Positions 8,854 through 18,733 of a stretch of DNA of 53,097 nt are shown here, one piece after another. Source of the DNA: Chloroflexota bacterium (GTDB lineage: Bacteria; Chloroflexota; Anaerolineae; Anaerolineales; Villigracilaceae); the NCBI GenBank assembly GCA_016191955.1, contig JACPVC010000185.1, forward strand, positions 1 to 53,097, written 5' to 3'. How positions within the stretch are numbered: position 1 is the stretch's first letter; every line of letters begins with the position of its first letter. Made by a program: the position numbers and the translations under genes. The notes under the pieces are model-generated. The model saw nothing but the letters and a program-made list of their open reading frames with translations. It was not told the DNA's origin and did no database searches.

Positions 8854-9843
8854 ATTATAGATCGTGCTAAGATGGGCATGTAGTTGCGCAAAGGTAAGTC
8901 GAGGACTAATTCCGATGCGCGGCATGTGCATAGGATCATCCTTATCGAGACGTGCGCGTCTTTGTATCATCGTAAACGCTAATTGAAAACCGAATTCACG
9001 CACAATCTTTCCAGTATCACCTATGGCAGCGGACGAGCCATAAGGGTAGGCGAAAAAATCGCTATTTGAACCGATCTCGGAACGGATCAATCGCTTCGAC
9101 TCTAGAATTTCAAACCGAGTCTGTTCCAGGCTGATATTACCCAAAGCTGGATGAGTGTGAGTATGTGGGGCAATCGTAATACCAAGCCTGGCAAGCTCGC
9201 GGAGTTCATCCCAATCTAAGGTAAGTTTCTCTGAAGAGAACGGATCAGGTACCAGTTCATGGCACAAATCGTTTAACACCGCTAGCGCCGATTCGTAAGG
9301 TGTTGTTTTCATATATTCCGCCAGTTTCAGAAAAGCAGTTTGACGCTCCACCAAATCACTCAAAGAAAGAATACCAAGGGGGGTTTCAACTATCGCTAAT
9401 TTTGTTCGCCGCAACGCATCGTACAATTGATCCCACCAGAATATGCCAGTGCCGGCATACGCAGTGGGCACAAATAAAATCGGTTTAATTCCATAATGGC
9501 CAGCAATAGGCTGAATATGTTCCTTAAAGTCGCGGTAGCCATCATCCACTGTCACCAGCACGGCGCGCGGCGAAAGTGGTTTGCCACCCGTCACCGCCTC
9601 CAAAACTTCATCCCCTGTGACCGGATGATACTCATTCACAAGCAAACGCATTTGCTGTTCAAACTGTCTCGGCGTTGCAGAAAGGTTTTGCGGATCAAGC
9701 CTTGGTTGAGAATCCTCCCAATCCACGCGATGATAAACCAATGCGTAAAGGGCGTTGCGCGAGCCATCCAGATAATTCAGACCCCGCAAAATTCCGAACG
9801 AATGCGCGCCGTTAAGAGTTAATCGCTTGAAAGATTTATACAT
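8848..9843 (-). CDS. Polysaccharide deacetylase (NodB-like)
   Basis: A 331-residue CE4-type deacetylase. The NodB motifs are visible: VLVTVDDGYRDF (catalytic and metal aspartates, near residue 95), IAPHTHTHPALG (H-x-H metal site, near 223), and FFAYPYGSS later. No signal peptide is evident, so it may act in the cytoplasm on lipid-linked sugars or be exported another way. It starts 11 nt after the upstream GT4 gene ends, with TAGGA just before the ATG. Known relatives remove N-acetyl groups from GlcNAc-type residues. Confidence 0.88.
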   Translation of the reverse strand: MYKSFKRLTLNGAHSFGILRGLNYLDGSRNALYALVYHRVDWEDSQPRLDPQNLSATPRQFEQQMRLLVNEYHPVTGDEVLEAVTGGKPLSPRAVLVTVDDGYRDFKEHIQPIAGHYGIKPILFVPTAYAGTGIFWWDQLYDALRRTKLAIVETPLGILSLSDLVERQTAFLKLAEYMKTTPYESALAVLNDLCHELVPDPFSSEKLTLDWDELRELARLGITIAPHTHTHPALGNISLEQTRFEILESKRLIRSEIGSNSDFFAYPYGSSAAIGDTGKIVREFGFQLAFTMIQRRARLDKDDPMHMPRIGISPRLTFAQLHAHLSTIYNL

Positions 9844-9854
9844 GGTTCCTATTA

Positions 9855-10943
9855 TTATGGTGCAACTTGCTCATAAATCTGCAACAATTGATCAAGCCAA
9901 ATCGCAGGTGTATGATGCCTGGTCACATACGCACGAGCGGCAATTCCCAAACGGGATCGTTGATCGGGGTCGGCGATCAACTTCCTCAAGGCAGAGGCTA
10001 TTCGGTCAGGTCGGCGCGCGGGGACACAGATTCCAAATTCAGGCTTAATCACGCGGGGGATATCACCCACACCAGTCGCCACGACTGGCAAGCCGGCCGC
10101 CATCGCTTCAAGAATGGAAATAGGCAGTCCTTCCCAATGGGAAGCAGTAACATATAAATCACTCGCTGCCAAAAGCCGTGGCACATCTGAACGCGAACCC
10201 AAAAGACAGACATGATTATCAAGATCCAGTGATTTGATTTTGTCAACAATAGCCTGCTGGAATGTCCCAATACCGACAATTATCAAAAGAATTTGCGGAT
10301 GTGTCTCCTTTAAATCATTGATAGCTTCAAGAAGGTCAATATAACCTTTTCCTTCATGTAATCGCCCGACCGTGATCAATAATAACCGTGAGGGGTCTGA
10401 AGTGATCTCAGATCTGATATTAAATTTTTCTTCATCCGACAGAATTGCAATTGGCTCAACTGGATTTAAGACTATATCCAGGGGATAATGATCGATCCCC
10501 GTCTGGTGGACTTCCGCCACCATATAACCCACCGCGATGCGGCGTGTCGTAAAAAATCGTAGTGCTAAGGATTCAAGGAACTTCCATGAATCAGGCCTGA
10601 GGTTATGGATGGAAGCAACAACTGGTGTACGGGTTAAACAACCCGCAAGTCCGCCCAAGATGATGCTATAAGTCAAATGAGTATGGAGCAAATCTATTTT
10701 TTTTATGCGAATCGTTTGAATCAGCTTCACCAGATAACCCGGATCAATCAGGCTGCGCCCCTTGATCTCGACAATATCTATCCCCATAGCTTTCAACTCT
10801 TGAAAATAATGCTTCTCTGGGTAACAATCGAATGTAATCAATATAGGCTGTAAGCCGCGAGCCAGCGCCGCTCGCATAAAAGTGATTTGCAGCTTTTCTG
10901 CGCCGCCAATATATAACGAATCTATCACCTGGGCAATCCGCAT
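9855..10943 (-). CDS. Glycosyltransferase family 4
   Basis: A 362-residue GT-B enzyme. The N-terminal IAQVIDSLYIGGAEKL is the acceptor-domain signature, followed by IDLLHTHLTYSIILGG. The donor domain has LLLITVGRLHEGKGY near residue 185, LLGSRSDVPRLLAASD near 245 and the EX7E segment EGLPISILEAMAAGLPVVAT near 275. AGGA lies 7 nt before the ATG. It closely resembles the GT4 at 14941-16047 in motif wording (both have THLTY, RRSD/SRSDIPxLLAASD), so the two probably arose by duplication. Confidence 0.88.
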   Translation of the reverse strand: MRIAQVIDSLYIGGAEKLQITFMRAALARGLQPILITFDCYPEKHYFQELKAMGIDIVEIKGRSLIDPGYLVKLIQTIRIKKIDLLHTHLTYSIILGGLAGCLTRTPVVASIHNLRPDSWKFLESLALRFFTTRRIAVGYMVAEVHQTGIDHYPLDIVLNPVEPIAILSDEEKFNIRSEITSDPSRLLLITVGRLHEGKGYIDLLEAINDLKETHPQILLIIVGIGTFQQAIVDKIKSLDLDNHVCLLGSRSDVPRLLAASDLYVTASHWEGLPISILEAMAAGLPVVATGVGDIPRVIKPEFGICVPARRPDRIASALRKLIADPDQRSRLGIAARAYVTRHHTPAIWLDQLLQIYEQVAP

Positions 10944-11066
10944 CGATTTATCCTAAGCCGAACAAGATAAGTTTCACCGCAAAAAAACGGCAGGGCATGC
11001 GAAGAAAGACATTTAATACCTTCGCCAGGTTCGCTATTATGGGGCAAAAATTCAACATAACCATCT

Positions 11067-12566
11067 TCAAGTACTAAGAACCGATTCGGCGGGTTTGCCG
11101 CCTGCAATTTTCAAGACCAATCTAAACATTGAAACGGTAACGGAGCGATTAAAAACAAACGCAGCCGCAAGATAAGTAAGGAGACCAAGCACTAATTGCA
11201 AAACAAGAATCAAACCATTACCCGATCCCTGGAAGCTCCAGGCGATCGCCCACATTCCTAACGCCATTAACCCTGCGCTGAAGAGTGGTTTGAAAATGGC
11301 ACTCACAATGTGTGCAGGCGAAACGCCCAATACGTTTTTAACAATCATCACTTGCACTGCTCCAATCACTGTCACGCGAATCAAATGTCCCCATGCCACA
11401 CCAACGATGCCATAATACGAGCCGATCCACAACGCAAAGATCGTCAACACAATTGTGGATAAACTCAATTTATTCAGGATGTCGGGTCTGCCAATGGCTT
11501 TGTAAGCATCCCCAAAATTATACGTGACCGTGTATACCATCGCATACAATGACAACAATTGCATGGGGATAATGGCTGCCGCCCATTTCTCGGTATAAAA
11601 GGTCAACACAAACGCAGAGCTTATCATTGCGAGTCCCACACCTGCTGGAACGACTAGCCATGAAACAATCTCCATGGTCTTGTAAACGCTGCGTTGCAAG
11701 GCTTCACGGTCATCCTGCAGTTTGGTATAAGCAGGAAACACCACACTGGCAATCACCGAAGGTAGACTTGTTATGGTGAGTTCAGGCGTTTGGTAACCTA
11801 GTTTATATAAACCGAGATCCGCAGTACCAAGCCGCCGTCCAATAATGAGGTAATCCACGTTTTCTTCCAGCGCGCCGAGGATATTTTGCAAGGCAATGAA
11901 TTTTCCAAAGCCGAAGAGGTTACGCATGACTTGAGAATCCCAATCACGGGAAGGTTTCCACGGCTTGATCATAATCAGGATAATAGACTTGATAAGCGTC
12001 CCTACGAGAACCCCCCACACAATTGCCCATGCGCCAAAGCCCATCAATGCCAGCACAATGGAGGTGACCCCTTTGCCGATGGATTGCGCCAATGTTGGGA
12101 TCAACCGTTCTTGAAAATGCAGTTCTTTAACCAAAAGCGCATCGTGAATTACAGTAAAGCCGGTTAATATATAGGTTGAAGCGAGAGCCGGAAAGATCAG
12201 GCGAATACGCGGCTCTTGAAAGAATGTCACCACAAATGGGGTGATCAAAACAGAAAATAGAAACAGCACGATACCCGAAGCCATGGAAAATACAAAGGTC
12301 ACATTCGCAGTTACCTTGGGGCTGGCTTTGCTTTGTATGAAGGCTTCGCCAGCACCAAGTGCATGCAAAGTTCCTAAGTAACCAGCCAACACTGAAGCCA
12401 GCCCAACCAGGCCGAAGTCTTCTGGGGTTAAAATGCGGGCAAGGATGACTGTGCTGATAAACACCATCACTTTACCAACCACAAAAGTCAGGTACGACCA
12501 CATCACGCCGCGCCCAACCTGTTTTGTGGATAATTTTTCCGAACCGTTCTCTAGGGATCCGGTCAT
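11067..12566 (-). CDS. Wzx-like polysaccharide flippase (MATE/MOP superfamily)
   Basis: About 499 residues and roughly twelve to fourteen hydrophobic helices, in the size range of Wzx/RfbX flippases. The N-terminal GRGVMWSYLTFVVGK and LTPEDFGLVGLASVLAGYL are typical of the polysaccharide_synt family. It would flip undecaprenyl-linked repeat units across the membrane. The start is set at the ATG at 12566, two bases after the bcsB-like stop, because an in-frame extension to 12668 overlaps that gene and does not look like family sequence. The tight spacing suggests translational coupling. Confidence 0.87.
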   Translation of the reverse strand: MTGSLENGSEKLSTKQVGRGVMWSYLTFVVGKVMVFISTVILARILTPEDFGLVGLASVLAGYLGTLHALGAGEAFIQSKASPKVTANVTFVFSMASGIVLFLFSVLITPFVVTFFQEPRIRLIFPALASTYILTGFTVIHDALLVKELHFQERLIPTLAQSIGKGVTSIVLALMGFGAWAIVWGVLVGTLIKSIILIMIKPWKPSRDWDSQVMRNLFGFGKFIALQNILGALEENVDYLIIGRRLGTADLGLYKLGYQTPELTITSLPSVIASVVFPAYTKLQDDREALQRSVYKTMEIVSWLVVPAGVGLAMISSAFVLTFYTEKWAAAIIPMQLLSLYAMVYTVTYNFGDAYKAIGRPDILNKLSLSTIVLTIFALWIGSYYGIVGVAWGHLIRVTVIGAVQVMIVKNVLGVSPAHIVSAIFKPLFSAGLMALGMWAIAWSFQGSGNGLILVLQLVLGLLTYLAAAFVFNRSVTVSMFRLVLKIAGGKPAESVLST

Positions 12567-12568
12567 GC

Positions 12569-14923
12569 TTATTTGCCCGATCGCCTGCGGTAAAGCACCT
12601 GTATACCAAGGATGAGGAACACCAACACTACGCCGCCTAGGGCAGTGAATATTGCCGGGAGGATCCATGCGGGGTGTTCCGCGGTAATTGGTTGTAATTG
12701 GATGGACACCGGGGTCGCATCAGCTGGCGCCGCCGTAGCCAATGTGCCTTGAAGCCCTTGTAAAACTCGTGTATCGGCGGAGACTATTTGCTCACCGTTG
12801 ATGAACGCGAGATTGCCACTTAACTTGCTTCGAAAACGACCAAACTGAAGTGTGGCGCCTGCCCATCTGACCCCCAAATCGGAGCTTCCACCCACATAAA
12901 GAAGCATACGGTTCGAATTCCATGGAGCTGGAAGCAACTCTAAATAGCCTACATCTGCACCTTCGCCGAGATGATACTCAACCTGTAAATTCTTTTCCAC
13001 CGCCAGATCAGAGCCAGGTTCAAAAGGAGCGGGTAAGACAGAAGTTAACTCATCCAGAAGAGCCAGTTTGCTCGGCTTGCCGATAATGATCAAGTTGCGT
13101 TCCTGTCGTGCAGTTTCGGGCACCGCGTCGGCATAATACACTTCTACTCCGGCAATCTCAACCCCATTTGTGTATCCCAATTCGAAGGCGAGCTGTGCGG
13201 CTACATACCAACCAGTCGGATCATCCTTTGCTAACACGAAGGCAAGGTCTTTCATCAATGGATCGAACGCAAAAGGTGACGGATATTTTGCCAGGTCAAC
13301 CTGGAGCGAAGGAGAAGCTGGGTTAGGAACAAAAGGCAGATGCAGTGAGGAGGAAGAGTCGATCCGCATCCACAAACCTTCGATTATCGGATTAACACAT
13401 TCATTAAGTGGTTCCAAATTGATATCGAGTCTGAGGCTGTTGATCCCCGGTCGCGCCGCACTGGCTGGTAAGACGATTTTCGCATTGCCCTGCCCCATCG
13501 TTTCATCGCTCAGGCGCACGCTTCCAATCGGCTGTTCGTTTAATTTAACAATAATCGTCGACCTCTGGTATTCCAGCAGCGAACTGTGCGCGAAGTTCAA
13601 ATCCAAATACGCGTCGGGTCCGAGAATATAACTTGGCGGAATATTAAATAGATATTCCACCGTATTCAACCCAATCTCGTTGACTACAGCACTTTCGTAA
13701 CCAAGATCATCGAGGGTTTGATTCACGTCTGTGGGATTGAATTGCGGAACTATCAACTGCACATCTGATACCACGGATAATGCAGAATCGACCCCTACTT
13801 GCAATGTACCTGTGCTCAGTGCTCGCCCGGCGTTGGTTACACCTGCATCATCATTTCCGCCAACAACCATAATTACCTTGGTTTTGTTCCATGGTGAGAC
13901 CGCCGATTGGATTATCCCAGAGCCAGCCACGGCTTCTTTTACGGAGAATGCGCCGTTCAAGATAGGTGCAGGAAGATGGGCATTTTTCAGTATCGGAAGA
14001 CTGTTCGCCTTGCCAACAAAGATCAAGTTGGCACTCGCTAAAATATCGGGTGGAATTTTATTGATCGGCGCAACCGATATCAACAAACGGCCGAATGTCA
14101 TACGCCCAAACCCGGCAACAACAGACAAAGCAGATTGTAACTCCGCCGTGCTCGGCTGCTCAGGCAGGACCACCAACGCAACATCCTGATTAAAAGAGTT
14201 TTGATAGAACGGGGAAGGCAACGCACGCAAATCAATCGGGGGATCGATCAGTATGTGTGGCAGGAACAATTGGGAATCAGTGCGCACCACAACAGTGGTT
14301 CTAAAATTCACATCACAATTGATACCGCTATCCAATATCAATTGGATGGATTGATTCTTATTACTCCCCAACTGATTGAGGATGTCGACCGAAATCGGCA
14401 AATCGACTTCATACCGACCTTCACGATTCAGATCGATTGCTCCGATGGTAGTGTAGTTATATTGAACCAGGAGCGTCCCGCCGTATGCAGAGGTGACATT
14501 TCTTTGGGTGTCAGTGAATGCGTCGGTGTAAAAAACATCCAGGGCAAATCGCAGTACTGCATCAGGTTTCATTTTCCAAGTCATAGGCAGGTCGTAATAA
14601 TAGCCGGCGGTAGCGAACGGTCCACGCAGTGTGATCTCGTCCAAACCAAAGTCGCCAAAAGTAAAGGTTTCGGTCGTATCAGGGAATTGGATGATTGGAG
14701 TATCCATCTGCGGCATGCCCGGAATCTGTGATGTAAAAAAGTCTGTTGCACTCGGCGGGGTACGCTGCACTTGAGGCGTGGAAGTAATCGTTGGTGTAAT
14801 GGTTCCCGTCACGGCTTGCGCAGAGGAATGTCGACTTGATCCGGCCAGCGCAATGCCGGGGGTAAGTAAGATCAATATCAATACAATAATTAAGGAATGG
14901 GATTTATTAAAATGCTTTTCCAT
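12569..14923 (-). CDS. BcsB-like cellulose synthase regulatory subunit
   Basis: A 784-residue protein resembling BcsB: an N-terminal export signal (about residues 8-28), a Thr/Pro-rich linker, two repeated halves each with a carbohydrate-binding-like beta domain and a flavodoxin-like module (VALVVLPEQPSTAELQ / LAFVLAKDDPTG; ANLIFVGKANSLPIL / RNLIIIGKPSKLAL; VIMVVGGNDDAGV / MLLYVGGSSDLGV), and one C-terminal membrane helix (about 755-778) ending in RRRSGK. In known systems BcsB sits outside the membrane, anchored next to the BcsA synthase, and guides the nascent glucan. No BcsA with a PilZ domain occurs in the window. An AGGAG site precedes the ATG. It is placed between a GT4 and the flippase. 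Confidence 0.85.
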   Translation of the reverse strand: MEKHFNKSHSLIIVLILILLTPGIALAGSSRHSSAQAVTGTITPTITSTPQVQRTPPSATDFFTSQIPGMPQMDTPIIQFPDTTETFTFGDFGLDEITLRGPFATAGYYYDLPMTWKMKPDAVLRFALDVFYTDAFTDTQRNVTSAYGGTLLVQYNYTTIGAIDLNREGRYEVDLPISVDILNQLGSNKNQSIQLILDSGINCDVNFRTTVVVRTDSQLFLPHILIDPPIDLRALPSPFYQNSFNQDVALVVLPEQPSTAELQSALSVVAGFGRMTFGRLLISVAPINKIPPDILASANLIFVGKANSLPILKNAHLPAPILNGAFSVKEAVAGSGIIQSAVSPWNKTKVIMVVGGNDDAGVTNAGRALSTGTLQVGVDSALSVVSDVQLIVPQFNPTDVNQTLDDLGYESAVVNEIGLNTVEYLFNIPPSYILGPDAYLDLNFAHSSLLEYQRSTIIVKLNEQPIGSVRLSDETMGQGNAKIVLPASAARPGINSLRLDINLEPLNECVNPIIEGLWMRIDSSSSLHLPFVPNPASPSLQVDLAKYPSPFAFDPLMKDLAFVLAKDDPTGWYVAAQLAFELGYTNGVEIAGVEVYYADAVPETARQERNLIIIGKPSKLALLDELTSVLPAPFEPGSDLAVEKNLQVEYHLGEGADVGYLELLPAPWNSNRMLLYVGGSSDLGVRWAGATLQFGRFRSKLSGNLAFINGEQIVSADTRVLQGLQGTLATAAPADATPVSIQLQPITAEHPAWILPAIFTALGGVVLVFLILGIQVLYRRRSGK

Positions 14924-14940
14924 AAGTTTCTCCTGTCGTT

Positions 14941-16047
14941 TTAATGCAAAACTTCTCTATAAACGGCGAAAAATTGATCACACCAATTAGTAGGATCGAA
15001 AGTTTCCTTGATACGAACACGAGCGGCCCGCCCTAAAGATTCGCATTGGGCAGGATCGTCTAATAAAGCTGACAACGTACGTGCCAAGACTTCAGGCTGG
15101 TGAGGCGGCACTACCATGCCTGCCGAACCTATCGCCCAAGCATTATCGCCAACATCCGTGGCGACAATCGGCAACCCGGCAGTCATCGCTTCTAGAACCG
15201 CGATCGGTAAGCCTTCCCAATGAGATGCCAGCGTGAAAACATCACTGGCAGCAAGCAGGTTTGGAATATCAGATCGTCTGCCTAATAATCGCGCATGTTC
15301 CGACAATCTCAAATTGTTTATTTTTTCTTCCAACATTCCGCGCAGATCGCCGTCACCAGCAATCACCAAGAACGCCTGCGGATGGGATTGATGCAAGATA
15401 GCAAAAGCATCGATCAAATCTTCAAAACCCTTTTGTGGCAGCAATCTACCAACAGAAATGATAATGACACGATTTGCATCTCCTACAATCTGCTTCCTAA
15501 TAGTAGCCCGGATTTGTGGATCAAGTGACCAATCAACATATTCAATGGCATTGGGAATTACGAGAATCGGTTTATTCGTGATGTTCATGCGCGCGTGCTG
15601 GGCAACCGCCGGGCCGCAGGCGATGACTTTGGACATGACATACCGCAGCGCAAGTAATTCGAGGAATTCGGTGCGTGGCGCATGAAATTTTTCCTCGACT
15701 CCGATATTGTGCAGTGTGGCAATAATCGGTGTACAAGTCAGGGCTGCTACGATAGCACCAATCACGTTGGCGTATGTCAAATGTGTGTGAATCAAGTCTG
15801 GGTTTTCTGCCCGAAGCCATTGAATGATGCTTCGCAGATTGTCCAGATTAAATACCCGAGTGGTCGGAAAAAAATATACATCGACCCCCAATGCTCGCAA
15901 TTGCATTGGATACGGTGAACTATCCTCTACCGCCAAGCTGATAACTGCCAATTTATGACCACGCTTACTGACCTCTTTGGCAAATGTAACCAGCAATTGT
16001 TGCGCTCCGCCAGTTACCAGAGCGTCAATCATTTGTACGATGTACAT
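14941..16047 (-). CDS. Glycosyltransferase family 4
   Basis: A 368-residue GT-B enzyme. Signature parts are IVQMIDALVTGGAQQLL at the N-terminus, PDLIHTHLTYANVIGA near residue 90, VIIISVGRLLPQKGFEDL near 195, LLGRRSDIPNLLAASD near 255 and the EX7E stretch EGLPIAVLEAMTAGLPIVAT near 283. Family knowledge points to retaining transfer of a sugar from a nucleotide donor to the lipid-linked acceptor; the sugar is unknown. The gene starts 12 nt after the polymerase-like gene and ends 17 nt before the bcsB-like gene, so it belongs to the same transcript. Confidence 0.88.
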   Translation of the reverse strand: MYIVQMIDALVTGGAQQLLVTFAKEVSKRGHKLAVISLAVEDSSPYPMQLRALGVDVYFFPTTRVFNLDNLRSIIQWLRAENPDLIHTHLTYANVIGAIVAALTCTPIIATLHNIGVEEKFHAPRTEFLELLALRYVMSKVIACGPAVAQHARMNITNKPILVIPNAIEYVDWSLDPQIRATIRKQIVGDANRVIIISVGRLLPQKGFEDLIDAFAILHQSHPQAFLVIAGDGDLRGMLEEKINNLRLSEHARLLGRRSDIPNLLAASDVFTLASHWEGLPIAVLEAMTAGLPIVATDVGDNAWAIGSAGMVVPPHQPEVLARTLSALLDDPAQCESLGRAARVRIKETFDPTNWCDQFFAVYREVLH

Positions 16048-16059
16048 AGATTATGTCCG

Positions 16060-17598
16060 TCATGAAGGTTCAGGCAAGGTCGGAGAGCGCCAATTGCTCT
16101 GAACTTTCTCGCGCACTTTTTCGGCGGCTCCAATCTCAACTTCCGTCATACGAGCAGCAGACAAGGCAATCCCGGCAAGTAACCAAAAATTGCGCGGATA
16201 AACAGAATGGATAAAGAGTGAAGCAAACAAATGACCGCAAAATCCAAACACAAATGCTGCAACCATATTTGCTGTAGGGACCAACCCATTTGCTGCCAGA
16301 GCCCGCACCGCCCGCCACGCAGATCGAAGTATTACCCAAAGAAGTAATCCAAAGCTAAACAAACCTAACAAGCCAGTTTCGGCAGCTACTTCCAGATATA
16401 GGCTGTGAGCCTGGCGGGCTTCTGCTCGCAGGTCCAGCCCAAGTCGTTGTGAATATTGCTGATAATATGCAGGATAGTTCCCCAAGCCTACACCTAGAAT
16501 TGGGTGATCGCCAAACATCTCTAAGGCTACAATCATTTCACTGGTGCGTCCGCGAATCGAGTAATCGCTTGATACGCCGTCGGCCGACTGCGATGCACCA
16601 GGCAGGAATTCTGACAGTGTGCCGATCCGTTCTGTAAAACGGGAGGGAAGAACGCTAAACAATAAAATTGAGATCGTCATCGCCGCCATCAAGTAACGCA
16701 GCTGACCACGGTGAAAAATAGCCAGCATCGCCACCACCACGATCACCATCGATACAAAACCTCCGCGCGAATAGGTCAGCAACACAGTAAAGGAACAAAC
16801 AGTTAACGCCCAGCCTGCTAAAAATCGAAGGATGGCCTGTTTCTCATCCCACAGCCTATCCAACGCAATCGGCACCAGGACCAACATCATCTGTGCATAA
16901 AAATTCGGGTCCCCGACTGGTCCGCCCAGACGGTAATCATTGGTTGCCCCAGAAATATTTTGCACCGAAGCTATTGCATAACCGCCGTAATCATTATCAT
17001 ATGTACCAAAAGTAAATTGGATCACACTAAGCGTACCAAGGAAAATCCCCGCGATCAGGAGCGACCATAACGCAAGTCGAAATGAACCTTCGTTTTTCAG
17101 TGTTGCAGCGATGATCAAGGCAATAATTCCTGACTTAATGGTCTCGATGGCCACCGGAGCCGCCAAAGCGGGCTTAAGAGCATACATCACCGACGCCAGT
17201 CCGACAACACAGTAGAAAGTAACCAACAAAAGCGGACGCATCCAGCCTTGCGGTATCTCATTGGTATAAACAGCCCACCGTGTCACCATGGCTAGTCCCA
17301 ACAACATGATCAATCCCTGTGCCAAATCAGTCAAGCCATATCTCTGCCCCACGATCAAATACGTTTGGGTATATAAAATGAATATCATTGCCGCCACCCC
17401 GAATTCCAGGCGGCTGAATGTTAAGAAGAATGTCAATAAACCAAATACGACAAGGGCGACCTGAGTGAGGCTGGCGTAGCCGGATATAAACAACCCACCA
17501 GTCAGGCTGATGAGAATACCTGCACTAGCAACAAGAAAAGAGATGGGTCTCGATTTGGAAGGCGGTGTTGGAGGCAGAAGGTCTAAATGGTTGGCCAT
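16060..17598 (-). CDS. O-antigen ligase / Wzy-like polymerase
   Basis: A 512-residue membrane protein with about eleven or twelve hydrophobic helices and one large extracytoplasmic loop. Within this loop the Wzy_C/WaaL-type region is clear: ILGVGLGNYPAYYQQY near residue 370, then AEARQAHSLYLEVAAETG, with the conserved HSLYL motif. Such proteins either polymerise repeat units (Wzy) or ligate glycans to an acceptor (WaaL). With a flippase and Wzz-like protein in the same operon, polymerase is the more natural reading. It starts 7 nt after the Wzz-like gene. Confidence 0.87.
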   Translation of the reverse strand: MANHLDLLPPTPPSKSRPISFLVASAGILISLTGGLFISGYASLTQVALVVFGLLTFFLTFSRLEFGVAAMIFILYTQTYLIVGQRYGLTDLAQGLIMLLGLAMVTRWAVYTNEIPQGWMRPLLLVTFYCVVGLASVMYALKPALAAPVAIETIKSGIIALIIAATLKNEGSFRLALWSLLIAGIFLGTLSVIQFTFGTYDNDYGGYAIASVQNISGATNDYRLGGPVGDPNFYAQMMLVLVPIALDRLWDEKQAILRFLAGWALTVCSFTVLLTYSRGGFVSMVIVVVAMLAIFHRGQLRYLMAAMTISILLFSVLPSRFTERIGTLSEFLPGASQSADGVSSDYSIRGRTSEMIVALEMFGDHPILGVGLGNYPAYYQQYSQRLGLDLRAEARQAHSLYLEVAAETGLLGLFSFGLLLWVILRSAWRAVRALAANGLVPTANMVAAFVFGFCGHLFASLFIHSVYPRNFWLLAGIALSAARMTEVEIGAAEKVREKVQSNWRSPTLPEPS

Positions 17599-17605
17599 AA
17601 GAAAC

Positions 17606-18733
17606 CTAGACCAATCCCTTATTTTCGATGTTGATCAGGTCTGGCTTGTATGATACAAGATTTAAATTTCCAACTATCGCTTGCTTCAACGCCTGCTCCG
17701 CATTGCGCCGTAAGACACTGGAAGGCTCATTTTCAAAACGTTCAGCTAACCCTATGCGGGGGTCAAGTTGAATTATTTCAGCACCGCCTACGACGATTGG
17801 ACCAGAAAGCATAGTCTGAACGCGCCCTAAGGTGATGACAGCTGCTTTTGCCGGAGTTCCCGGTAGCAAGATCGAGAAGGTGGCACCATCCCAGCGTCCT
17901 ACCATGTCATTCCCGCGGAGTTCGTTATTCAATATTTTCGTTACCTGATGGAGTACCTGTTGTTCCAATGGTTTGGGAATCACGTCAATATACTCTACCA
18001 AACCCTCCAAATGGACCAGACCTAATGTGTGAAAGCCCATCAGCGGGCTGCGGGTCAGAACTTCGTCCATTTTTTGATCGAATGCCTGGCGAGTGAATAC
18101 ACCAGAATTCTGATCGATCGTGTTGCGTTTTAGGAAGGCCTCAAGTGGGGAGATTAATTGTTCACGGATAATCGCCAATGAGATTCCCAAGACCAACCCA
18201 AAAACAACGGAGAGAGACGCATCACGGGCAGGTTGAGGGCGGATTGGATCGACTGGAATCTGAGCAGGGTCAAGCACACGGATGTTGTATCCCTGATTCA
18301 ACCCATCAATATAAGAAATTGCTTGTTTACCAATACTGTTTGAAAGCAGCATAGTAAGTTGCGGATCCGTGCCCTCCACATATAATTCAAGAACATTTGA
18401 CTCAGGCAATACTACCGCAGAACGGACATAGCCGTCCAATTCAATTGGGTCAAGTTTTAAGTCTACGATTGACTGGGTGTAAATAGTATCGCTATTTAAC
18501 ACGGCAGAATATGTCGTGGCTATTGACCTTTTATCCAGTGTATTAATGCTATTAATAATGTCTGACTCATGGCTCAGGGCAGCATCCGGGCTAACCACAA
18601 ACCTTGCGGTTGCCACATAAACCGGCTCACTCATATAACTTAATGTAAGAGAACCTGCGAGGGCAGTCAACGTACATAGCACAACCAGCCACCAACCACG
18701 TTGAAGCATGCGCAAATACATTTTTATTTCCAT
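17606..18733 (-). CDS. Wzz-like chain-length protein fused to a degenerate GGDEF domain
   Basis: A 375-residue fusion. Residues 1-190 are a Wzz/chain-length determinant: helix at about 13-34, a short periplasmic domain, the proline-rich DPAQIPVDPIRPQPARD (155-171) that precedes the second helix (171-190). Residues 208-360 match a GGDEF domain, starting with SGVFTRQAFDQKM (compare TGLxNRRxF) and containing NDMVGRWDGATFSILLPG, where the GGDEF signature is DGATF. The catalytic residues are therefore gone, so diguanylate cyclase activity is unlikely. It may act as a nucleotide sensor or a docking domain controlling polymerisation. Usual Wzz partners carry a BY-kinase here instead. It overlaps the upstream GT4 gene by 10 bp. 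Confidence 0.85.
   Translation of the reverse strand: MEIKMYLRMLQRGWWLVVLCTLTALAGSLTLSYMSEPVYVATARFVVSPDAALSHESDIINSINTLDKRSIATTYSAVLNSDTIYTQSIVDLKLDPIELDGYVRSAVVLPESNVLELYVEGTDPQLTMLLSNSIGKQAISYIDGLNQGYNIRVLDPAQIPVDPIRPQPARDASLSVVFGLVLGISLAIIREQLISPLEAFLKRNTIDQNSGVFTRQAFDQKMDEVLTRSPLMGFHTLGLVHLEGLVEYIDVIPKPLEQQVLHQVTKILNNELRGNDMVGRWDGATFSILLPGTPAKAAVITLGRVQTMLSGPIVVGGAEIIQLDPRIGLAERFENEPSSVLRRNAEQALKQAIVGNLNLVSYKPDLINIENKGLV

Noticed and set aside
10925..11107. 60-codon minus-strand frame between GT4 and flippase genes
   Set aside because: Overlaps both neighbours and has no motif; the gap is most likely a spacer.
12566..12668. Long start for the flippase
   Set aside because: The extra 34 residues overlap the BcsB-like gene and do not look like Wzx.
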